Assembly (NCBI GenBank): GCA_949288485.1
Contig: CASEKC010000001.1
Coordinates: forward strand, 288,224-352,223
DNA length: 64,000 nucleotides
Reading direction: 5' to 3'
From: an uncultured bacterium
Lineage (GTDB): Bacteria > Bacillota_I > Bacilli_A > RFN20 > CAG-826
The notes beneath the pieces were generated by a model. The model was not told the origin of the DNA, made no database searches, and saw nothing but the letters and a program-made list of their open reading frames with translations. Every line of letters begins with the position of its first letter. Positions within the stretch are counted from its first letter, which is position 1. A program made the position numbers and the translations under genes. Of this stretch, positions 7,545-17,262 are shown one piece after another.

Positions 7545-9965
7545 TTATTTTAAACCTTTAATAATTTCCAAAAGCATAAATTTATTAATGCTTTTCAAAT
7601 GAGAGTTTTTTATATAAAAGATTATTTCATAAAAATTTTTAGATTTTTTAATATTCTCATATAAACTTATTCTTGCAGAATTTACATCATCAATATAATT
7701 TAATCTTCTAAAAAGATAAAATTGCGTTTCTTCAAAGTTTGAATTAAATGGGAGATAGGAAATATGGATAATACATTTTTTATCTTTTGAAATATTTTTA
7801 ACTTTAAATTCTAAATTATAACCTTCTAGGTGTATTTCATTAACCTCGCAATTTTCATATTTGATATCTTTTATTTTAAATATATTTAAAACTTTAAAAT
7901 TATATGTTTTATCAAATAATTTAGTATCAATAGAAATTTCCATAGTCAAATTTGATTTATCAACTATATTCTTAAAAGTAGTTTTATATAATTTTCCATC
8001 ACTCTCTTTAGTATTAAAAACAAACTTTCCATTTCCTAAAGTGGTAAAAACATCATATTCATTAACATTATTCAATTCATAGTTTAAAGAAGAAGCAAGA
8101 ATAAAATATCCGCCTTCTTTTATAAATAAAGGCATATCACCCCTTTCTCTATAAATTTTAATATTTTTATTCTTCTTATATTTATAACCGTATTTCAAAT
8201 CATAATAATTTGAATTTGTAAAATAAATTTTCTTTGAAGTAATTCCATTGTTTCCTTCAGATTTATCAAATGGGGAAACCAAAAGATTTGCAGCAAAAAT
8301 ATATTCACTATCTTTGAATTTTTTTGCTTTTATAGAAAAATCGTCATAATAAATTGGTCTAATTAAAGGTTCGCCTTCTTCGTGAGTAATAAAATTATAA
8401 CTATATAAATAAGGAATCATCCTATGTCTTAATCGTAAATAATTTTTAATTAAATCGCTATAACCATTAATATACAAATCGGGATCTTTATTTAAAATAT
8501 CAGAACATGTGCAATGAAGTCTATTTATAGGAGAAAAAACACCAAATTCAAGAAACTTTAAATATAAATCTCCACTTTTCATTCCTTCCATATGGCCACC
8601 AATATCATGACTCCAATAAGTGAATCCACAATCAGAAGAACCGATAGTCATCTTAATCAAATATGCTAAAGAATCAAAGGTTTGATAAGCATCTCCAGAA
8701 AAACCTAATGGATATCTTTGACCGCCTTTAGATGCAAAACGAGAAAGAATTATAGCCTCATCATTAGTTTCTTTTTCTTTTTTATAAAAATAGTGATTAC
8801 AAAGCCATAATGGAGTTACACCAGAAAAGTTACTTTCTTCCCCTTGTTGCCAATCTATCCACCAAAAATCATTCCCGATATCTTTTAAAGGCTTTAATGT
8901 ATATTTAAAATATGAATCTCTAAAAGTTTTATTAGTGAAATCAAATGGAACGCTTTCTTTAGAAGAGATATCAATATTATTTATTAAAGCCATTTTTTTA
9001 TAAGCATCTTCAAAAAAAGCTATACCATCGGCTGGATGTATATTTAAACCAACTTTTAAATTTAAAGAGTGTAATTCATCCATAAGTTTTTTTGGATCAT
9101 TAAAAAGAGCTTTATTAAAAGTATATCCGGTCCATCCATATCTCCAATTTTCTCCCTCATAGCGATAAGGTTTAGGAATATAAAACTTTTTGTCATTTAC
9201 AGTCTTAAAAAATTCGTCATCATTAATATTTGCATCTTTATAAATGTTTCTTCCGTTAGTCCAAGAATAATGCCAATCCATATCAATTATAGCAACACTA
9301 AAAGGTATTTCATCTTTTTTGAATTTCTTCATCAAATATAAATATTCCTCTTGAGTATAAGGATAAAATCTGCTCCACCAATTTCCGAAAACAAAAGATG
9401 GTAATAATGGTGGAAAACCACTCAATTTGTAAAAAGTTTTTATGACATTGCTTCTATTATTAAAAGATAAAAATACATAAATATCATATTCATCATTATT
9501 TTTAATATCTAAAATTTCATCTTGTTCATCTAATAAAGAAGAATCTTCATCGTGCAAACAATAAATACCGCACTCACTAATAAGCCCATTAACATATTCA
9601 TTTTTTTCACCATAAATAAGTTTTTCACCATCCATTCTATCTACGGTTATATATGTTCCGCCAATTGAATCTTTATAATCTTTTATTTCATATTTTTTGT
9701 CTTTATAAATAAGTATAAATTTGTTTATAGTAAAATCATAAATTAAATTATATGAATAAAATTTAATTTCAAAAAAATTTTTATCAATTTCGCTTTGAAA
9801 AACCACATCATCAAAAAAACGATTTAATATAAGTTGAGTTTTAGAATCATTAAATTTTTTATTGGAATCTTTTTCGATACGAAAACAATATTCATTAAAT
9901 AATGTAATTCTATAATCGTTAAAATAAATAATGTTTTTATTATTAATTTTTCCACTATAACTCAT
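7545..9965 (-). CDS. Glycoside hydrolase family 31 enzyme
   Basis: An 806-residue GH31 protein without signal peptide, so cytoplasmic. An N-terminal beta-sandwich (1-180) is followed by a (beta/alpha)8 barrel starting at FVFGNWWSRFYPYT. The probable nucleophile is Asp371 in FWWIDWQQG and the acid/base Asp425 in GFSGDAYQTF. IIDMDWH at about 226-232 and WSHDIGG at about 451-457 are further substrate-pocket motifs. C-terminal beta domains complete it. GH31 enzymes cleave alpha-glucosides, alpha-xylosides, alpha-galactosides or sulfoquinovosides; the specificity is not readable here. The SD AAGGAG lies in the end of the upstream gene (4-base gap), showing co-translation in one operon. Confidence 0.92.
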   Translation of the reverse strand: MSYSGKINNKNIIYFNDYRITLFNEYCFRIEKDSNKKFNDSKTQLILNRFFDDVVFQSEIDKNFFEIKFYSYNLIYDFTINKFILIYKDKKYEIKDYKDSIGGTYITVDRMDGEKLIYGEKNEYVNGLISECGIYCLHDEDSSLLDEQDEILDIKNNDEYDIYVFLSFNNRSNVIKTFYKLSGFPPLLPSFVFGNWWSRFYPYTQEEYLYLMKKFKKDEIPFSVAIIDMDWHYSWTNGRNIYKDANINDDEFFKTVNDKKFYIPKPYRYEGENWRYGWTGYTFNKALFNDPKKLMDELHSLNLKVGLNIHPADGIAFFEDAYKKMALINNIDISSKESVPFDFTNKTFRDSYFKYTLKPLKDIGNDFWWIDWQQGEESNFSGVTPLWLCNHYFYKKEKETNDEAIILSRFASKGGQRYPLGFSGDAYQTFDSLAYLIKMTIGSSDCGFTYWSHDIGGHMEGMKSGDLYLKFLEFGVFSPINRLHCTCSDILNKDPDLYINGYSDLIKNYLRLRHRMIPYLYSYNFITHEEGEPLIRPIYYDDFSIKAKKFKDSEYIFAANLLVSPFDKSEGNNGITSKKIYFTNSNYYDLKYGYKYKKNKNIKIYRERGDMPLFIKEGGYFILASSLNYELNNVNEYDVFTTLGNGKFVFNTKESDGKLYKTTFKNIVDKSNLTMEISIDTKLFDKTYNFKVLNIFKIKDIKYENCEVNEIHLEGYNLEFKVKNISKDKKCIIHISYLPFNSNFEETQFYLFRRLNYIDDVNSARISLYENIKKSKNFYEIIFYIKNSHLKSINKFMLLEIIKGLK

Positions 9966-9969
9966 TTTT

Positions 9970-10389
9970 TTACTCCTTTTTCATCTTTTTTAAAGCATTT
10001 TCAATATATTTTTTATCAAAATTAAAATCTTTATAACCTTCATAACAGATATTTAAATATTCTTCGCTTGGAGGCACATTTTTATTTAAATCATTCATTA
10101 AATAGATAAATCCTTCATTTTTATTTTTATTAAGCAAAAAAGAAATAAACTCTTTTCTATATAGCGAAGGATATCCTTCGTAAATATCGAGTATTTTTTC
10201 ATCTTCTTCATTTATTTCCCAAACACCTATTGGTACAATTCCGTTTTTAGAAGGAATAATTGTTAGATATTTATTGAAATAAAGTTCATAATCTTTTAAA
10301 AGAAAAGAAGCAATTTTTTTAGCATTTTTACACCTTTTTTTCATCTCTTTTATGTTTAAATTTGAACCATAACTTAAATAATATTTCAT
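9970..10389 (-). CDS. Gamma-glutamylcyclotransferase-like (AIG2/GGCT) protein
   Basis: A 139-residue protein with the GGCT-like fold. It opens with YYLSYGSNLN (the YGSNL glycine/serine loop that binds the gamma-glutamyl group). The predicted catalytic glutamate lies in the DIYEGYPSLYRK region (about 67-78), and a hydrophobic FIYLM strand follows. Family members release 5-oxoproline from gamma-glutamyl peptides or amines. It begins two bases after the stop of the hydrolase gene, with the SD AAGGA. Its neighbours are hydrolases, which suggests a catabolic cluster. Confidence 0.82.
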   Translation of the reverse strand: MKYYLSYGSNLNIKEMKKRCKNAKKIASFLLKDYELYFNKYLTIIPSKNGIVPIGVWEINEEDEKILDIYEGYPSLYRKEFISFLLNKNKNEGFIYLMNDLNKNVPPSEEYLNICYEGYKDFNFDKKYIENALKKMKKE

Positions 10390-10390
10390 A

Positions 10391-11311
10391 CTAATTTTCC
10401 TTACTTTTATTAAAAAAATAATTTAATACTTCGATTCTTTTATTTAATACTTCTTTTGTTAACGAACTTGATGAAACAATATCGAAGCCATGCATCGTCT
10501 TTTTTGTTTCGTTTAATATAACTTCTTTATTAAATTTTTTTAAGTTATTTGCAAAATCAATATCTTGATCTCTTAAGCAATCAAATTCGCAAGATTCGAT
10601 ATAAGCTTTTGGAAAAATAGATAAATCATCCATTTCATTAAAAGATGGGCACTCTTCATTTATAAAATAATTTTTAGTAACTTTTTTAGTCGCTTTTGAA
10701 TTCCACATTGGAGTATCAATAAATTCCTTCATTGATATAGAATCTAATCTTTTATCAACAAATGGATAAAATAACATCATAAATTTAATTAAATCTGTTT
10801 TCGTTCTTTTTATTAAATCAAGCGCTAAAAATCCTCCAGCACTATCTCCAGCAATTCCAATATTATTTATATCAAAATTATATTTTTCTTTATTTTTAAT
10901 TAAAAAATTAAAGGAAAATAAAACATCATTAATTGAAGAAGGATAAGGTTTTATTAATTTATATTTCATAAAATAAACAATACAATTTCCATTTATTGCA
11001 TAGTTTTTAGCATTTTTATATTGATGAGGAACTGCACTAAACATAAATCCTCCACCATGAATATAAATTAATAAAGGTAAATTTTTCTTATTAATAAGTT
11101 TTTTAGGAATAATAAAATAAGAAATAATTTTATGATTATCAATATCTTTATTTTTAATTTTAATTACTTTTACATTTTTATCAGATTTAATAAATAAATC
11201 AAAAAATGGAATTAAAAGTTTTGCTAAATAGGCAATAAAATTTGAAGATGGAGTTTTAAAATATCTAAAAAATTTAAAACTTTTATCTATGTTATATCTT
11301 TTCTTTTTCAT
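10391..11311 (-). CDS. Alpha/beta hydrolase of the hormone-sensitive lipase family
   Basis: A 306-residue esterase. The oxyanion-hole motif HGGGF sits at 85-89, the nucleophile Ser157 in GIAGDSAGG, and the likely acid and His in SCEFDCLRDQD (about 246) and MHGFDIV (about 274). This is the HSL (family IV) arrangement that hydrolyses short-chain acyl esters. No signal peptide is seen, so it is cytoplasmic. It overlaps or abuts its neighbours on both sides (two bases to each), marking it as part of the same transcript as the GH31 enzyme. Deacetylation of imported sugars is a reasonable but unproven role. Confidence 0.88.
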   Translation of the reverse strand: MKKKRYNIDKSFKFFRYFKTPSSNFIAYLAKLLIPFFDLFIKSDKNVKVIKIKNKDIDNHKIISYFIIPKKLINKKNLPLLIYIHGGGFMFSAVPHQYKNAKNYAINGNCIVYFMKYKLIKPYPSSINDVLFSFNFLIKNKEKYNFDINNIGIAGDSAGGFLALDLIKRTKTDLIKFMMLFYPFVDKRLDSISMKEFIDTPMWNSKATKKVTKNYFINEECPSFNEMDDLSIFPKAYIESCEFDCLRDQDIDFANNLKKFNKEVILNETKKTMHGFDIVSSSSLTKEVLNKRIEVLNYFFNKSKEN

Positions 11312-11313
11312 AA

Positions 11314-11739
11314 TTACTCTAAATTTTTATACATCAAAATATGAGGATAATTTTCTTCTAAAAAGAAATTGCCTTCTTTTTTATATCCACATTTAATATA
11401 AAAATCAACCGCTCTTTTTTGAGAAGCTAAATAAACTTTTTTTACGTTTATTTTTTTAAGTTCGTCTTCTAATTTAAAAATAATTTTACTTCCCATTCCT
11501 TCTTTACGATATTGTTTTAATATGGCTAATCGACCAATAAAATATTGATTTTTTGTTTTATCAAAATAAAATCTTCCACAACCAACAGGAATACTATTTA
11601 AATAAGCTAAAACATGAGTTGAAATGTAATCTATATTATCAAATTCTTCTTTAAAACCTTGTTCTTTTACAAAAACAGTCTTTCGAATATATATTTCATC
11701 TTTATTTAATTCATTATAAAAAATCTTAAAAGTTAACAT
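11314..11739 (-). CDS. GNAT acetyltransferase (ElaA/YjcF-like)
   Basis: A 141-residue GNAT protein of the ElaA/YjcF type. It has the N-terminal IRKTVFVKEQGF motif, conserved GRLAILKQYRKEGMGSKII acetyl-CoA-binding segment (about 68-86) and the closing AVDFYIKCGYKKEGNFFLEE signature. The natural acceptor of this group is not known. It sits two bases from the HSL esterase gene and 17 bases after the carboxylesterase gene in a minus-strand operon of hydrolases, so a link to acyl-group chemistry is possible but not shown. Confidence 0.85.
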   Translation of the reverse strand: MLTFKIFYNELNKDEIYIRKTVFVKEQGFKEEFDNIDYISTHVLAYLNSIPVGCGRFYFDKTKNQYFIGRLAILKQYRKEGMGSKIIFKLEDELKKINVKKVYLASQKRAVDFYIKCGYKKEGNFFLEENYPHILMYKNLE

Positions 11740-11756
11740 AAATTATTTCTTAATTA

Positions 11757-13124
11757 TTATTCAATTATTATTTCTTTTTTATTTTTCTTATATTCTTCGA
11801 ATTCATCAAAATCATCATAAATAAATTTATTTATTATTTCACGCATTTTTTTACCAATTTCAATAGATTTTTCATCATCAACCAATAAATAAGATGTATT
11901 AAAATGAAAAAGTAAAGGTACATCATAAGCATGAAAACTATTAATATTTTTCTTTTTTAAATATGGAGAAATAAATCTAAATTCATATTTATAAGCTTTT
12001 CCTTCATAAGAAGATAAAAGCTTATAAATAGGTTTTTTATAAATAGTTGAAGTTAAAGCTTCATAGCAATTATAAGTAATCTTTTTATATTTTCTTTTAT
12101 AATCAAATTTCATATAAATAGTTAAAGGAAAAAGTAAAAATTTTGGTAAAGAGAATATAAAAAGATTTGATTCATTGATAACATTACCAATTAAAATGGT
12201 TTTTTTAGAGTTTATAGCTAATATAGAAGGATAATCTAAAAGTAATTCTTTATCAATTATAGGAGAAAACGCACAACGATTATCGCCTTTTTTTAATAAA
12301 TACATTTTTAATTTAGAATTAGCTTTTTTAACTATTTCAGAATCTAAAGAATATAATTTATCAAGTTCGTTTTTCTTTATTTTTAAATATTTTAAATATT
12401 TTAAAGTTATTTTATGAGATTCTTTTTCATTAAAAAAATGATTTATAACAGGTGACAAAATTATTGCTTTAGAAAACAAATTTTCTATTTTTTTAATTGA
12501 TAAAAGAGCGATGATTGAAGCTGCTCCAGCTGATTGACCTATTAAAGTAATATTATTTTTATCACCATTAAAATTTGAAATATTATTATATATAAATTCT
12601 AAGGCGGCTTTTTGATCATAAAGTCCATTATTATAATCAAAATTTTTATCTAAAAAATGTAAATTTAAAAAACCATATAAGTTAAGGCGGTAATTTATAG
12701 TAACTACAATAGAATTAGTTTCTTTTGCTAAAAGAGTAGCGTCATATTTCATCTCGTGAGTAGTTTCATTTATTTCACCACTTCCACCGCTTTTAAAAGA
12801 ACCACCAAAAATCCATACTAAAACTGGTAATTTTTGTGTATTATCATCATTTTTTGGTTTATAAATATTAAGATATAAACAATCTAAATCAATATTTTCG
12901 CAATTTAAAATTCCACTTCCTTGAATTGGATTTTTCTTTCCATAATAAGCTTTATAAATTCCTTCCCAAGGATCTGGTTTAATTGGATGTTTAAAAGTTA
13001 ATTCATTTAAAGGAGGTTTAGCAAAAGGAATACCAAAATATTTGTAACACCCATCTTCTTCTTTACCTTCGATTTTTCCAAATTCAGTTTCAACTATCGG
13101 ACTTTTAATTAACTTTTCTTCCAT
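11757..13124 (-). CDS. Type-B carboxylesterase (PnbA-like)
   Basis: A 455-residue carboxylesterase, somewhat shorter than the usual 480-550. It shows the family opening ETEFGKIEGKE, the conserved GIPFAKPP, the oxyanion region WIFGGSFKSG (the common HGG is replaced by FGG), and catalytic Ser198 in IGQSAGAAS. The likely histidine is in FHAYDVPLLF near 400, equivalent to the family HxxDxPYVF. No signal peptide. It hydrolyses esters with bulky or aromatic groups in characterised members; the substrate here is unknown. Placed 17 bases upstream of the GNAT gene and 44 bases downstream of the ABC exporter. Confidence 0.88.
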   Translation of the reverse strand: MEEKLIKSPIVETEFGKIEGKEEDGCYKYFGIPFAKPPLNELTFKHPIKPDPWEGIYKAYYGKKNPIQGSGILNCENIDLDCLYLNIYKPKNDDNTQKLPVLVWIFGGSFKSGGSGEINETTHEMKYDATLLAKETNSIVVTINYRLNLYGFLNLHFLDKNFDYNNGLYDQKAALEFIYNNISNFNGDKNNITLIGQSAGAASIIALLSIKKIENLFSKAIILSPVINHFFNEKESHKITLKYLKYLKIKKNELDKLYSLDSEIVKKANSKLKMYLLKKGDNRCAFSPIIDKELLLDYPSILAINSKKTILIGNVINESNLFIFSLPKFLLFPLTIYMKFDYKRKYKKITYNCYEALTSTIYKKPIYKLLSSYEGKAYKYEFRFISPYLKKKNINSFHAYDVPLLFHFNTSYLLVDDEKSIEIGKKMREIINKFIYDDFDEFEEYKKNKKEIIIE

Positions 13125-13168
13125 ATAACATAATTTTAGTTTAAAAGAAGGAAGAATACATCAAAAAA

Positions 13169-14938
13169 TTAACCAGTGATTTGAAGTTCACTTTGAAGGC
13201 GATTTTCTTCATTATCATCACTTCCTCTAAATTGGAGGTCATAAAGAAGTTTATAAGAACCATTTTTAGCTATTAATTCTTCATGCGATCCTTCCTCTTT
13301 AATTTTTCCATCAGAAATAACAATAATTTCATCTGCATTTTTAATTGTTGACAATCTATGAGCAACAACAATTGCGGTTCTTCCTTTACATAATTCATCA
13401 AACGCTTTTTGAATTAAAAGTTCAGTAGTGTTATCTAAGGCACTAGTTGCTTCATCTAAAATTAAAATTGATGGATTTTTTAAAAATATTCTAGCAATAG
13501 ATAATCTTTGTTTTTGACCACCAGAAAGTTTAACACCTCTTTCACCAATATCTGTATCAAATCCATTTGGTAAAGACATAATATAATCATAAATATTAGC
13601 CTTTTTAGCAGCTTCAATTAACTCTTCTTCACTAGCTTCTAAATTTCCATATAAAATATTGTCTTTAATTGTTCCACCAAAAAGGAAAACATCTTGTTGA
13701 ACAATTCCGATTTGTTTTCTTAAAGATTCTAAAGTGAAATCTTTAATATTTTTTCCATCAATCCTAATTTCACCACTATCAATATCATAAAATCTTGGAA
13801 TAAGGTGACAAATTGTCGTTTTTCCTCCTCCACTAGGCCCAACTAAAGCAACTTTTTTGCCATGAGGAATTTTAAAAGACATATCATTTAAAATACCTTT
13901 AGATGATTTATAGTGGAAATTAACATGTGAAAAAGTAATATCACCATTTAATTTAGGGCAAATTTTGTCACCTTCATGAACGTTTTCTTCTTCTTCGTCC
14001 ATAATTTCAAGAAATCTTCTAAAACCAGTTGTTCCATTTTGAAATTGTTCAACGAAGTTAATAAGTTGATTAATTGGAGTAATAAACATATTTACTGAAA
14101 TAATAAATGTAGAGTAATCAGCTATATCAATATAGTTGTTGTATAAAAATATACCGCCGGCAAGCAAAACGATTATATTAAATACATCGGTAATAAATTG
14201 AGAAGAAGCAAAAAATTTACCCATTGCATTAAAAGCCGAACTTCTTGCTTTAACAAAATTCTCATTACTTACTTCGAATTTTTCTTGTTCTTTTTTTGTA
14301 TTTGTAAAAGCTTTTGTTACTCTAATACCTGAAATTGATGATTCTAAAGATGAATTGATTTCAGCCATTGCAATTTTTGATTCTTTCATTGCAACTCTCA
14401 TTTGATGTCTGAAGTGAGCTGTAACAATAATAAGTAAAGGTACACAAGCAAAAATAATTAAAGCTAAAATCCAATTTATTAAACATAAATAAACAAAACT
14501 AGCTAAAATAGTAAAACCGGCAATAAAAATATTTTCTGGTCCATGATGAGCAATTTCACTAATATCGAAAAGATCATTAGTCATTCTTGACATTAAATTG
14601 CCAGTTTCATGTTCATCATAATAAGTATAAGGAAGTCTTTCTAATTTATTGAACATATCTGAACGCATTTGAGCTTGCATTCTTACACCCATTATATGTC
14701 CATAATATTGAATAAAATATCTTAAAAACATTCTAACTATATAAATAACTAGAAGAGAGACTCCACAAATAATAACTAATTCAAGTTTTTTATTTGGAAT
14801 AAAATCATTAAGCATATAACGAGTTATGATTGGATAACCCATTCCTATAATTGCAACTAAAAAAGCTGCAGTCATATCTAAAATAAAAATCTTTTTATGT
14901 GGTTTATAATATTTAATAAAACGTTTTAATAAATCCAT
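13169..14938 (-). CDS. ABC exporter, fused permease and ATPase
   Basis: A 589-residue half-transporter of the MsbA/LmrA/BmrA type. Six membrane helices occupy 1-320, and the nucleotide-binding domain runs from about 335 to 575. Walker A is GPSGGGKTT, the signature LSGGQKQR and Walker B SILILDEATSALD, with the H-loop VAHRLST. It works as a dimer and exports lipids, drugs or peptides. With only one half-transporter present it is presumably a homodimer. It is the first gene of the minus-strand run leading into the esterase and GH31 genes. The exported substrate is unknown. Confidence 0.92.
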   Translation of the reverse strand: MDLLKRFIKYYKPHKKIFILDMTAAFLVAIIGMGYPIITRYMLNDFIPNKKLELVIICGVSLLVIYIVRMFLRYFIQYYGHIMGVRMQAQMRSDMFNKLERLPYTYYDEHETGNLMSRMTNDLFDISEIAHHGPENIFIAGFTILASFVYLCLINWILALIIFACVPLLIIVTAHFRHQMRVAMKESKIAMAEINSSLESSISGIRVTKAFTNTKKEQEKFEVSNENFVKARSSAFNAMGKFFASSQFITDVFNIIVLLAGGIFLYNNYIDIADYSTFIISVNMFITPINQLINFVEQFQNGTTGFRRFLEIMDEEEENVHEGDKICPKLNGDITFSHVNFHYKSSKGILNDMSFKIPHGKKVALVGPSGGGKTTICHLIPRFYDIDSGEIRIDGKNIKDFTLESLRKQIGIVQQDVFLFGGTIKDNILYGNLEASEEELIEAAKKANIYDYIMSLPNGFDTDIGERGVKLSGGQKQRLSIARIFLKNPSILILDEATSALDNTTELLIQKAFDELCKGRTAIVVAHRLSTIKNADEIIVISDGKIKEEGSHEELIAKNGSYKLLYDLQFRGSDDNEENRLQSELQITG

Positions 14939-15067
14939 AAATTACACCCATTCTTAATTTAATAAAAAACATTTCGTATTTTAAAAATTATCTTTAGAAA
15001 TTTCTACAAAAATAGTAAAGATTGTAAAAATAAATATAAAATTATTCAATATAAAAATTCGTTTTTA

Positions 15068-15094
15068 ACAAAAAAGTACGATTACTATCGTACT
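15068..15094 (-). terminator. Terminator of the tRNA-Leu transcript
   Basis: On the minus strand AGTACGAT-AGTA-ATCGTACT, an 8-bp stem with a four-base loop, is followed by TTTTTT. It lies 13 bases after the tRNA-Leu CCA. Confidence 0.75.
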
Positions 15095-15106
15095 AATTAA
15101 ACATTT

Positions 15107-15193
15107 TGGTGGCCCAATTCGGACTTGAACCGAAACGATATCGCTATCACCGGATTTTGAGTCCAGCGCGTCTACCAATTCCGCCATTAGGCC
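15107..15193 (-). tRNA. tRNA-Leu (anticodon CAA)
   Basis: An 87-base minus-strand cloverleaf with acceptor GGCCTAA/TTGGGCC, the leucine-type D-arm TGGCGGAATTGGTAGACGCG, anticodon stem CTGGA/TCCGG with loop CTCAAAA (anticodon CAA, codon TTG) and the extended variable arm of a class II tRNA. The T-arm is CGGTTCAAGTCCG and the CCA is encoded. It reads after the 107-residue membrane protein gene and is followed by a terminator. Confidence 0.93.
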
Positions 15194-15218
15194 AAAAGAT
15201 TAAAAATAAATAAAATGT

Positions 15219-15542
15219 TTATTCATTTGTATCGTTCTTATTTTCTTCTTTCATCTTTTTTGAAATAAACTCTTTTTCATTTAGCATGCGAACCATTTCT
15301 TTAGTTTTTTCAGTTTCTTCATCTAGTCTTAGTTTATTTGCTTTTTTTAAAAGAATATAAGCAACAACAAAAATTATTATACCTAAACCAAGTATAATAA
15401 ATAAATAGTAAGATTTAGAAATATCTTCAATTGGATTCAAAAAAGAGAAAACAATTAAAAATAAGAAAATAATAAGGGCAATGCTTATTAAAATAATGCC
15501 GCTTATATAATATGGTTTTGATGTTCTTTCTTTCTTTTTCAT
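15219..15542 (-). CDS. Small two-helix membrane protein, unknown function
   Basis: I do not recognise this 107-residue protein. A basic N-terminus (KKKERTSKPYY) is followed by two membrane helices at about 12-33 and 45-65. The tail is a charged, helical cytoplasmic segment (KKANKLRLDEETEKTKEMVRML and beyond) that may form a coiled coil. The arrangement places both ends inside the cell. It lies between tRNA-Arg and tRNA-Leu on the same strand with short gaps, so a single message seems to carry tRNA, protein and tRNA. No clear SD. Confidence 0.65.
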   Translation of the reverse strand: MKKKERTSKPYYISGIILISIALIIFLFLIVFSFLNPIEDISKSYYLFIILGLGIIIFVVAYILLKKANKLRLDEETEKTKEMVRMLNEKEFISKKMKEENKNDTNE

Positions 15543-15567
15543 ATTTATTAATTTTTTTAATTAAAAA

Positions 15568-15642
15568 TGGCATGTCCAAGAGGAATCGAACCTCTAATCA
15601 TGGCTTCGGAGACCATTGGTTTACCAATTAACCTATGGACAT
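15568..15642 (-). tRNA. tRNA-Arg (anticodon CCG)
   Basis: A 75-base minus-strand cloverleaf: acceptor ATGTCCA/TGGACAT, D-arm AGGTTAATTGGTAAACC, anticodon stem ATGGT/GCCAT with loop CTCCGAA (anticodon CCG, codon CGG), T-arm AGAGGTTCGATTCCTCT, discriminator G and encoded CCA. It heads the short minus-strand run ending with tRNA-Leu. Confidence 0.92.
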
Positions 15643-15771
15643 ATTTCTTTTGCTTTAATATTTTACACTAACTTTCATTTAATATTTAACAAAAAATCTA
15701 AAAAATGTTTAACATTACAAATCCTTTGTGCTTAAATATTAGCCGGTTTAAATACTTAAGGGGTTAATTTT

Positions 15772-17262
15772 ATGTTTAAAAAGTTATTTGCGCCAATTGA
15801 TTTAACTAAAGGGAAAATTTATAAAGTTATTCTACTTTTTGCAATTCCAATACTTTTATCATATATTTTTCAACAAATTTATACATTAACCGATGCAATT
15901 ATCGTTGGACAAAATTTGAGCGCTAATGAAGTTAATGGTGTTAACGATGTTGGATCTTTAACATTTATTGTTTTACAGTTTGCTTATGGATGTAGTGCTG
16001 GATTTAGTGTTGTTTCTTCAGCTAAAAAAGGACAAAATGATGAAAATGGAGTAAGAAAATCATTTGCAATTCAAACAATTTTAGGTTTTATAATTTCAAT
16101 AATTTTAACAATTCTTGCAATTGCATTTATTGATCCGCTTTTATCACTCGTTGGTTTAACTCCTTCTCATGGTGGTTTAACTTATGAAAGCGCTAAAACA
16201 TATTTGTTTATAATATTTTTAGGTACATTTTTTCAAGTTTTTTATAATCAAATCTGTTCTTTATTAAGATCAATTGGAGATTCTTTTACACCACTTATTT
16301 TCTTAATTGGTTCAACGATTTTAAATATAATTTTAGATTTATTATGTATTGTCGTTTTTAAATGGGGTGTTGCTGGAGCAGCAATTGCAACAATTTTCTC
16401 ACAATTTATTTCGGCAATATTATGCTATATATACACTTTTATTAAATATCCTTATTTAAGGTTTAAAAAAGAAGACTTTAAATTTGATTTTAAATTTTAT
16501 TTTGAACATCTAAAACTTGGGCTTCCTTTAGCATTTCAATTTTCCATTTTAGGAATTGGATTAATCACTATGCAATCAACAATTGTTAAATTTGATACAA
16601 CAATTGCAGGAATTGTTATTGATAATGGCCCTGCACAGCTTGCTTACGGAGCAATCAATAAAATTCAAACATTTTTAATGTGTCCTTTAAATGCTTTAGG
16701 TACTGCAATGTTATCATTTGTTGGTCAAAATAAAGGGGCTAATGATATAAAAAGAATAAAAAAGGGTATTAATCAAGCAATAATTATAATGTTTATCATT
16801 TATATAATCGTATTTATTATTGCAATGTTTCTTTTAATTGATGATACATTTTTAAAAATGTTTTATTCAATAGATTCAATTAATGAAAAAACAGCTTATT
16901 TAGGACTTTTAAATTTACTTTCAGTTATGCCATTTTTCTTCTTAGTTGGCACTTTATTTATTTTAAGAGGTTCAATTCAAGGTGTAGAAAAACCATTTTT
17001 CCCATTTTTAGCAGGTATTTTTGAACTTATTGCTAGAATTTCAATGTGTTCTTTTGGACCATATTTATTCACAAATGAAATATCAACTTCCTTAGATTTA
17101 TATTCCAATAGTTATCCATATATTGTTACTTGTTTAGCTGATCCATTTGCATGGTTAATGAGTTTAATTCCACTATTTATTGGTTATTTTTTATATATTT
17201 ATCGTCCATATATGCACTATAAAAAAGAAATATCTGGCTTGGTAAATAGAAAAACCGCATAA
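15772..17262 (+). CDS. MATE-family multidrug/cation efflux transporter
   Basis: A 496-residue MATE transporter with about 12 membrane helices. Recognisable features are the N-terminal basic FDLTKGKIYKVILLFAIPILLS, the LTDAIIVGQ segment of helix 1-2 and the SLLRSIGDSFTPLI motif between the halves of the first bundle, together with GLPLAFQFSILGIGL opening the second half. The family moves drugs or metabolites outward by antiport with Na+ or H+. The SD AAGGGG is nine bases before the ATG. Its last 86 bases overlap the convergent YhhN-like gene, and its likely terminator lies inside that gene at 17334-17363. Confidence 0.92.
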   Translation: MFKKLFAPIDLTKGKIYKVILLFAIPILLSYIFQQIYTLTDAIIVGQNLSANEVNGVNDVGSLTFIVLQFAYGCSAGFSVVSSAKKGQNDENGVRKSFAIQTILGFIISIILTILAIAFIDPLLSLVGLTPSHGGLTYESAKTYLFIIFLGTFFQVFYNQICSLLRSIGDSFTPLIFLIGSTILNIILDLLCIVVFKWGVAGAAIATIFSQFISAILCYIYTFIKYPYLRFKKEDFKFDFKFYFEHLKLGLPLAFQFSILGIGLITMQSTIVKFDTTIAGIVIDNGPAQLAYGAINKIQTFLMCPLNALGTAMLSFVGQNKGANDIKRIKKGINQAIIIMFIIYIIVFIIAMFLLIDDTFLKMFYSIDSINEKTAYLGLLNLLSVMPFFFLVGTLFILRGSIQGVEKPFFPFLAGIFELIARISMCSFGPYLFTNEISTSLDLYSNSYPYIVTCLADPFAWLMSLIPLFIGYFLYIYRPYMHYKKEISGLVNRKTA

